Shown: one piece after another, positions 58,542-64,000 of the stretch
Numbering within the stretch: the stretch's first letter is position 1
Layout: every line of letters begins with the position of its first letter
Origin: Calonectria ilicicola
Taxonomy: Eukaryota; Ascomycota; Sordariomycetes; Hypocreales; Nectriaceae
Direction of reading: 5' to 3'
Assembly: GCA_020809705.1 (NCBI GenBank)
Contig: CP085828.1
Location: forward strand, 2,542,001-2,606,000
DNA: 64,000 nt
The notes under the pieces: generated by a model
Told to the model about the DNA's origin: nothing
Database searches by the model: none
The model's input: the letters and a program-made list of their open reading frames with translations, nothing else
Position numbers and translations under genes: made by a program

Positions 58542-59960
58542 ATGCTGGACTACTTCAAGTCGAGGAAGTTTGGCAAGAATAAGGCTGACAAGGAGGCCGC
58601 CAAGGACGCTGCACAGGAAGCTGCCCAGAAGCCTGAGGCTGAGAAAGAGGGGGATGCATCACAACAGCCCGATATCAAAATTGCTGTGGACACCAACAAT
58701 GATGAGCAAGCTAAAGGGAATGGCCTACACGAGTCCGAACAGGATGCGCGTCTGAGCTCCGAACAACCCCCGTTGAGCCCTGTGCTTGACAAAGATGACG
58801 AAGCGTGGCTGAGGAGTATCCTCGAAGACGACAGCCCTCCTCCTCCTCTCCCACCGCGGATTAAGACCCCAGAAATTACCTTGTCCGACAGCGACTCGAT
58901 CCTGGGTGATAAGAGCCTTACGGAAGCAGACAAGACGGAGGATGAGACTAAGGGGAAGAAGAAGGACAAAAAAGAAAAGAAGGAAAAGGAAAAGGACCAA
59001 AAAAACCCCAATCGTCTTTCCCTCTTGTTTTCGAGAAGTAAAAAACATGGCGACTCTCTAAAACCCGATGACGCCCCCATCACAGAGCAGGAAGCTGAGC
59101 GAGAGAAGAAGGACCTCACCAAGGTTCTTGACCGGTTGAATCTGGAAGCTAAGAACAACAAGATTGTATCGCTGTCAAACGACTCCTCGGACCTCTTGCA
59201 GCGCTTCACACAGGTCTTTAAGGATCTGGTCAACGGCGTGCCGACAGCTGTTGGCGATCTAACAAGCCTCTTTGAGGATCGTGATGGCGCGCTCAACCGT
59301 GGCTTCGAGAAGTTGCCTTCGTCACTCCAGAAACTTGTCACTCAGCTTCCAGAGAAACTCACATCGTCGCTTGCACCTGAGCTGCTTGCCGCTGCCGCCG
59401 AAAGCCAGGGACTTAAGGCGGAAGCCGAACTTGGGGTCAAGGAGGCAGCCAAGAAGCTGCTCACACCAGGCAACTTGACGGAGCTGGTGACGAAACCCGG
59501 GGCAGTGGTCAGCATGCTCAAGGCTATCGTCAACGCATTGAAGGCGAGATGGCCCGCTGTGATGGGAACCAATGTGGTTTGGAGTGTGGCTCTCTTCCGT
59601 GAGTTAATTTGGCCCCAACCTCTCCCCATGTACTTTTTGTTGACATTATATACAGTGCTTATGTTCGTTCTTTGGTATTGCCATAAGCGTGGCCGTGAGG
59701 TCCGTCTCGAAAAGGAACAAGCCGATGCAGAAGCTCCCGTTGATGGCAGTGAGCGCATCGAGGAGCTTCCCGACGACCCATTGCTCCCTGCCCTAGAACC
59801 AGCAGCCGCCCGCACGCTGGACCAGATCAAGACTCAAGACATTTCACGGGAAGCCCCCAAGGTAGAGGTCGCGGAACCCGTGTCTCCTGTGTCGCCATTG
59901 TCTGATGCGCCTCACTCCCCGGTCGGAAAGAAGGCCCCTGCAGAGCCAAACCTTCGTTGA
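58542..59960 (+). CDS. Lysine-rich protein with one C-terminal membrane helix, function unknown
   Basis: Intron-less, 472 residues from MLDYFKSRKFGKNKADKEA. It is not a family I can name. Residues 1-90 are charged and Ala/Glu/Gln-rich. SPPPPLPPR (about 104) is a proline cluster that could bind SH3 domains. A Lys-rich run, KGKKKDKKEKKEKEKDQK, follows, then an Arg-Ser stretch, RLSLLFSRSKK. Residues about 190-300 look like an amphipathic helical domain (DLTKVLDRLNLEAKNNK, DLLQRFTQVFKDLVNGVP, FEKLPSSLQKLVTQLPEKL). The hydrophobic stretch PMYFLLTLYTVLMFVLWYCH (about 362-385), followed by KRGREVR, looks like a membrane anchor; the segment before it (NVVWSVALFRELIWP) may dip into the membrane. The tail has several SP sites. 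Codon use and the clean 473-codon frame support a real gene. Confidence 0.82.
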   Translation: MLDYFKSRKFGKNKADKEAAKDAAQEAAQKPEAEKEGDASQQPDIKIAVDTNNDEQAKGNGLHESEQDARLSSEQPPLSPVLDKDDEAWLRSILEDDSPPPPLPPRIKTPEITLSDSDSILGDKSLTEADKTEDETKGKKKDKKEKKEKEKDQKNPNRLSLLFSRSKKHGDSLKPDDAPITEQEAEREKKDLTKVLDRLNLEAKNNKIVSLSNDSSDLLQRFTQVFKDLVNGVPTAVGDLTSLFEDRDGALNRGFEKLPSSLQKLVTQLPEKLTSSLAPELLAAAAESQGLKAEAELGVKEAAKKLLTPGNLTELVTKPGAVVSMLKAIVNALKARWPAVMGTNVVWSVALFRELIWPQPLPMYFLLTLYTVLMFVLWYCHKRGREVRLEKEQADAEAPVDGSERIEELPDDPLLPALEPAAARTLDQIKTQDISREAPKVEVAEPVSPVSPLSDAPHSPVGKKAPAEPNLR

Positions 59961-60241
59961 GATAAGCTGCGGTTGCGGAGTGAGAGTGGAGTTGGACTAC
60001 GTGGTTTTGAGCGCTTTTCGATTTCTTAATGAATAGATACGTATACAGAAGGGATTTACATCTCTTGGATGGCTGAGGATACCTGGCGGGTCTTGGATTT
60101 GATGAATATTACGTAGATGAATGACAAGTCTCTTTTTTTCCCTAATGTCTCTGCGACCATCGCAGCGGGTATCTAAGTCTGAGAGCCAACCGAAACCAAA
60201 CTCCATGATGCAGTCGCTAGAAATGATCCCATGTTCCTTTT
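59961..60241. other. Convergent 3' region
   Basis: 281 bases shared by the 3' ends of the lysine-rich protein gene and the BRE2 gene. No ORF with features. Confidence 0.4.
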
Positions 60242-61951
60242 CTAATCATCCTCTACCAACTCCTTGATCTCTTCCCTGCCGGGTGCTAACGCCACGGCAT
60301 CGCTCTTGTCGCTGACTCCCTGGCGGTCCGTTGCGCCGCCGCCGTCCTGCATCCAAAAGTCCACTTCGTCAATGATGTCGTACACAACGTCCTCTGCAAT
60401 TTGGTCGTGGTAGCGTTCCGACACGGCATGGATTTTAGCCAATCGCCCTCCCATGGGGCGAACCATGTCGACCTCCCCCCCGGTGGTGTCGTACTCTGGG
60501 GGTGGGAACCAAAAATCGGGGCCAAAGTTGACCTCGGCGGCGCCTCCGCGGAAGACACTGACGGCTGGGTAGTAGCCAAGCATGCCGTCGTCGACGCCCT
60601 CGCGGGCACCTACTTGGGGCATGGGGCGCGAGGCGGGGGGCAAGAAGCCAAGTAAGTCCTCAAAGGCGGTACCCATGAGGACGCCGTTTTTATAGACGCG
60701 GATGTAAGAGTTCGGTAGGGTGCGTAAGCTTGGGGTCGGGTGGTTAGGCCCTGGGGTTTCAGATGAGTTGCTCGAGGCTGTGGGTGACGGGTTCATGAGA
60801 TCCTCGAGTTCCTTGGTGGTGTGGTATTCGATCTTCTCAAAGTAGGTGTGTGCTTTGAAACGAATTGGTACGCGGTCTCGCACAATATTGGGAGCCTCGG
60901 TCGTCGGTGGGGGTTCCTCGTCGGATTGATCCACGGCAGGATTGTACTGCCCAGACATGACCTTGCGATGTAGATGCTCTGAGGGAAGCTGAATCTCCAA
61001 CCCAATCACATCGCCTTCCTTGATGCGCTCGCCGGCGGGAAAGAAGTCCTTCGGTCGAGACATGTGAACCTTTTCGCCAGCAACATCTCGAATTCCATAG
61101 CTGTATGCGTCAAAGCCAACGGGGGCATCGAGGGAAGCCTCGCGCCGGGCCCAGCCCATGCGCACATGCATACCACCAGCCGACTTGGATTCACTGTCCT
61201 TGGATTCCCTGATTCCTTGAGTGATCTTACACTCCCAATACCATCTACCCTCGCGCACTGCGACATTGGCCCGGGCCATGCGAAAACCTTTGTTTGTTGT
61301 AACGTGCCGTGCCGATTTGTCAAAGAACACGTGCCCTGCCGCATCCTCGAAGCCCATGCGTGGTCCGAAAGGCTCTGGCTCGGTCTGCCGGTAATAGATG
61401 GTCGAGGGAAAGAGGGGATCGGCGATGCAGTGAGTATATCGGAAATTCTTCTTGTTGGAAACACTATGCATGGTCAACACAAAGCTCGGGTTAGGGATGT
61501 AACCTGGAGTTGGAACTTACTGGTCGGATGTTTCAAAGAACTCAATCGTCTCACCGTTGGGACCTTGCACCTCATGATGCGCAGTCATGACAGGGCCGCG
61601 GGGCAGGTCAAAGTCTGAGAGCTTGGGAGGGGCAAGCTTGTAGCGCAATGGGCTGAGTTCGCTGTGCTCTGGAGTCTTTGCAGTTTTGGGATCGGGGGTT
61701 GCGCGGGCGCTATCGATGCCATGGTTGGCGCTCTTGGACTCGCGCTTCTTGAGAGTCTCCTTCTTTGCGCGAGCTGACTTGGAGCGGGCGCCTTGGGTGG
61801 CATCATCGGGAGGGAGGGAGTCGGGGTTGAGCGGCGACGGTACGGCCGGGCTGTGACCTTCATCCAGAGCACGTTTCTGAGGAATTGACGACAACGGAAT
61901 GGCAGTAGGAGTGGGTTCCCGTTTAGGGCTGCCAATATCTGAGGAAGCCAT
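60242..61951 (-). CDS. BRE2: Bre2/Ash2-like SPRY-domain subunit of COMPASS
   Basis: Exons 61951-61521 and 61463-60242 give 550 residues. The 57-nt intron (GTAAGT donor, CATAG acceptor) joins EFFETSD to HVSNKKNFRYTHCIADPLFP. COMPASS methylates histone H3 lysine 4, and Bre2/Ash2L pairs with Sdc1 and stimulates the Set1 core. The N-terminal 110 residues are disordered and basic (KKETLKKRESKSAN). The SPRY/B30.2 domain (about residues 160-460) shows GFRMARANVAVREGRWYWEC, GGMHVRMGWARREASLDAPV and FDAYSYGIRD, with a loop insert of Ser/Pro-rich sequence, then SYIRVYKNGVLMGTAFEDL and LGYYPAVSVFRGGAAEVNFG. The C-terminal helix DEVDFWMQDG is followed by an acidic end and may be the Sdc1-binding part. 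There is no PHD or winged-helix domain before the SPRY, as in the fungal form. Confidence 0.93.
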
Positions 61952-64000
61952 GACGGATTGCGGTCAATTGAGATGTGCAGAATTGGCGGCGATAAGGATA
62001 AGAAAGGACAAAGCTCAGGTCGGGCTATGCGATGAACAGGCTCTGGCGCATAGGCGCGGGCCCAGATACAAACGGGAACAGGCCCCGGTTGGCGAGAGCA
62101 GGGCTAGGGGAGGGTATGCAGTATGTATGCACCGGGACAGGCCAGGTGCTAAAGCGGTCGCGGTTCGGTGAGATGGAGCCGTTGCGGTGTGCGATACCAT
62201 GGACTTGATTGAAGTTGGGTTCGGTGAGAGCCGCGTCGCAAAGTCGTGTGGCAGCGCACCCTGTCGCGACGTGGTTTGATGGGTCCCGACCAGTAGGATG
62301 GCGCGCTGGGAAAAAAAGCCGTGGCCACAAAAAAGAGGGCCTGATCTCGGCTTAGCGTCCTGGATCTAAGTCAGTCGGGGCGACGATCCCCTGCGTAAGG
62401 ACTGGGCGACGCCGTAACGGTGTCAAGTGGCCCTCGCCCATTTTTCTCCATCCGGCCTGAGCCAATGGATGCGTGGCAAATGTAATCCAAGACATCTCAG
62501 GGGCGGCTGGACGAAAGCTTCGACAGAGCCGCCGCCGGAGGAACCTGACCCCACCCCGGAAGCTCTGAACTGGCGAGATGTCGGGCCAGTTTTGCGAATT
62601 GCCATGCCATCATAGGGGAGCAACGTTAGGGCTGGAAGCGACGGAATTTTCCTTTTCGGCTTGTGTGCGGGTGGGCAATTGTTGGGATCAGGAGGACCAG
62701 TGCAGTAATATAAGCGAGCCCGAGACCACCGCATCTTCTGATCTGCTGCATGACAGAAACCCGGGGCCAAAAAACGTCACCCTGATAAAGTAGCAACAGG
62801 GCTGTCGACCTTGTCACAGGGACCCTTCAGGTCTGACAATGGGGCGAGCAGAAGTAGAGCTGATGAGAGCCCCCCCGGGATTCCATGGATCCTTCTTCTC
62901 TGGCCACTGGCCACTGGGCCTTTGCGTGCATGCCCGCGGTGAAGAATGCCGGCCTTTTACCCCATGTAGAGAGCGAGCGAAGCACCGAAGAATGGAAAAG
63001 TCCGTTGACAGCTCTAGATAAGTCGGAAACGGGGAAAATGGGGCAGTTTTGCTTGGCCCAAGGCTCCCCCCAACCCACCGCTTTCTGTTGCTGCGCTGTC
63101 GCTGCTTGCGCATACCCTGCCATTGTCGCCTGGTTTCCCTTTGTCGATTTCATCACATCACCTCACATCGCCGGTATCTTATCTCAGGACCGACCGCGGA
63201 GGCCAGTCTCCCTCATCTAGCTCCCAATCGCCCATCTCATCATCTCATCGTTTCTCTCCTTCACCCCCAGCGGCCCACTTTCGGCACAACCTACCCACCC
63301 ACCGACCTTAGAACAAAACGGGACACAACACCCCCCTGATTGACGGGGGCTTTCCCATCGTGTCACGCACGTCACTCCCGGCACTCGACTCGCCCGCCAT
63401 CAACCAACTCGACCACCACCGCTCGCCCGTTCTTCATTGACGGGATTGAGTGCAGCTCTCGTCCTCTCTGGCGTCCTGCGTGACAGCGTCCTGCGTTCGT
63501 GGGCCTGGGCCGTCGCCGCTTTCTCTCGCCATCCCCAGTCGCCCGTTCAGGCTGTTGCTGGGCCCTGCAGATAACCCCCCGTCTTTGTGGTCATTGCCTC
63601 CTCCCGTTCCCTCGCGGCTTGCCATGGGCTTCCTGGTTCCATAGCATCCCAAGTTATGCACATGCGCCTACCGACATCTTCCTCTGCATCCATTGCTCGT
63701 GGTCCTATCCACTTTCGACCTTAAACCCAAGGGACACCGAGAGTCCAGAATCCACACCCAGCAGCTCTACTCCCCTCAGCCCCATGCTCCTGCGTTTGCC
63801 GACGGCTTGCCATCACTCCTCAGTCATTCCGTTTTCTTCGCGAGCGATTCCCCTGCTCCGGTTGCTCTATGCCGCATTGTCCTCCTTCTTCACCGTCCCA
63901 CCTATTTTTCTCGGACTACTCCATCATCACGGCATCATCCACCAGCGCGGTGATCTAGTCACACCCCCGTCTCCCTCACCCTCGCCTTTACCAGTTACCT
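61952..64000. other. BRE2 promoter and leader region of a gene to the right
   Basis: No supportable coding sequence. From about 63100 to the end the + strand is heavily pyrimidine-rich (C/T runs, repeated CCCACC and CTCC), a composition that in this window precedes start codons (compare 2300-2917 and 47330-47750). A + strand gene starting beyond base 64000 is therefore likely. Confidence 0.4.

Overview
The window is nuclear DNA of a filamentous ascomycete. The genes are monocistronic and lie on both strands. Introns are short (46 to about 220 nt) with GTRNGT donors and CTAAC/CTAAT branch points. Pyrimidine-rich leaders and long spacers are common. Several gene families are fungal: Dfg5 mannosidase, a fused pyrimidine enzyme with a dead DHOase domain, Clr2 and Ufo1. 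Protein sequences and intron style fit Sordariomycetes, probably Hypocreales, but I cannot name a genus.

Layout. 1-2.9 kb is spacer. It is followed by a GPI-anchored GH76 mannosidase of the Dfg5/Dcw1 family (+) and, convergently, histidinol-phosphate aminotransferase HIS5 (-), which has a GC-AG intron and two perfect TGAGTCA sites upstream. 6.0-11.7 kb is AT-rich, has almost no ORFs, and carries four tRNA-Arg(ACG) genes of two sequence types. Next are an SSXT/SS18-like SWI/SNF subunit (11.8-13.4 kb), the 2,234-residue CPSase-ATCase pyrABCN/URA2 (15.3-22.1 kb), pyridoxamine-phosphate oxidase PDX3 (23.2-24.1 kb) and a Pcl-type cyclin (-, 25.7-26.9 kb).

After 6.9 kb without a recognisable gene comes a large F-box/UIM protein like yeast Ufo1 (-, 33.8-37.2 kb). 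A second empty stretch of 10.5 kb follows. The right third is gene-dense: a three-zinc-ribbon protein of unknown function (+), Clr2-like silencing factor (-), a five-exon seven-helix membrane protein (-), Nse1 of the Smc5/6 complex (+), an unrecognised lysine-rich protein with one membrane helix (+), and the COMPASS subunit Bre2/Ash2 (-). The last 2 kb looks like promoter and leader of a gene beyond the right edge.

Functionally, most genes are core metabolism (histidine, pyrimidines, vitamin B6) and chromatin or ubiquitin regulation. Nothing resembles a biosynthetic cluster, a virus or an intact transposon. The most unusual items are the tRNA-Arg cluster in AT-rich DNA, the GC-AG intron, the two conserved-looking proteins of unknown function, and the two large empty stretches. 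All exon joins were checked by frame by hand. They are predictions from splice signals and protein continuity, not from RNA.
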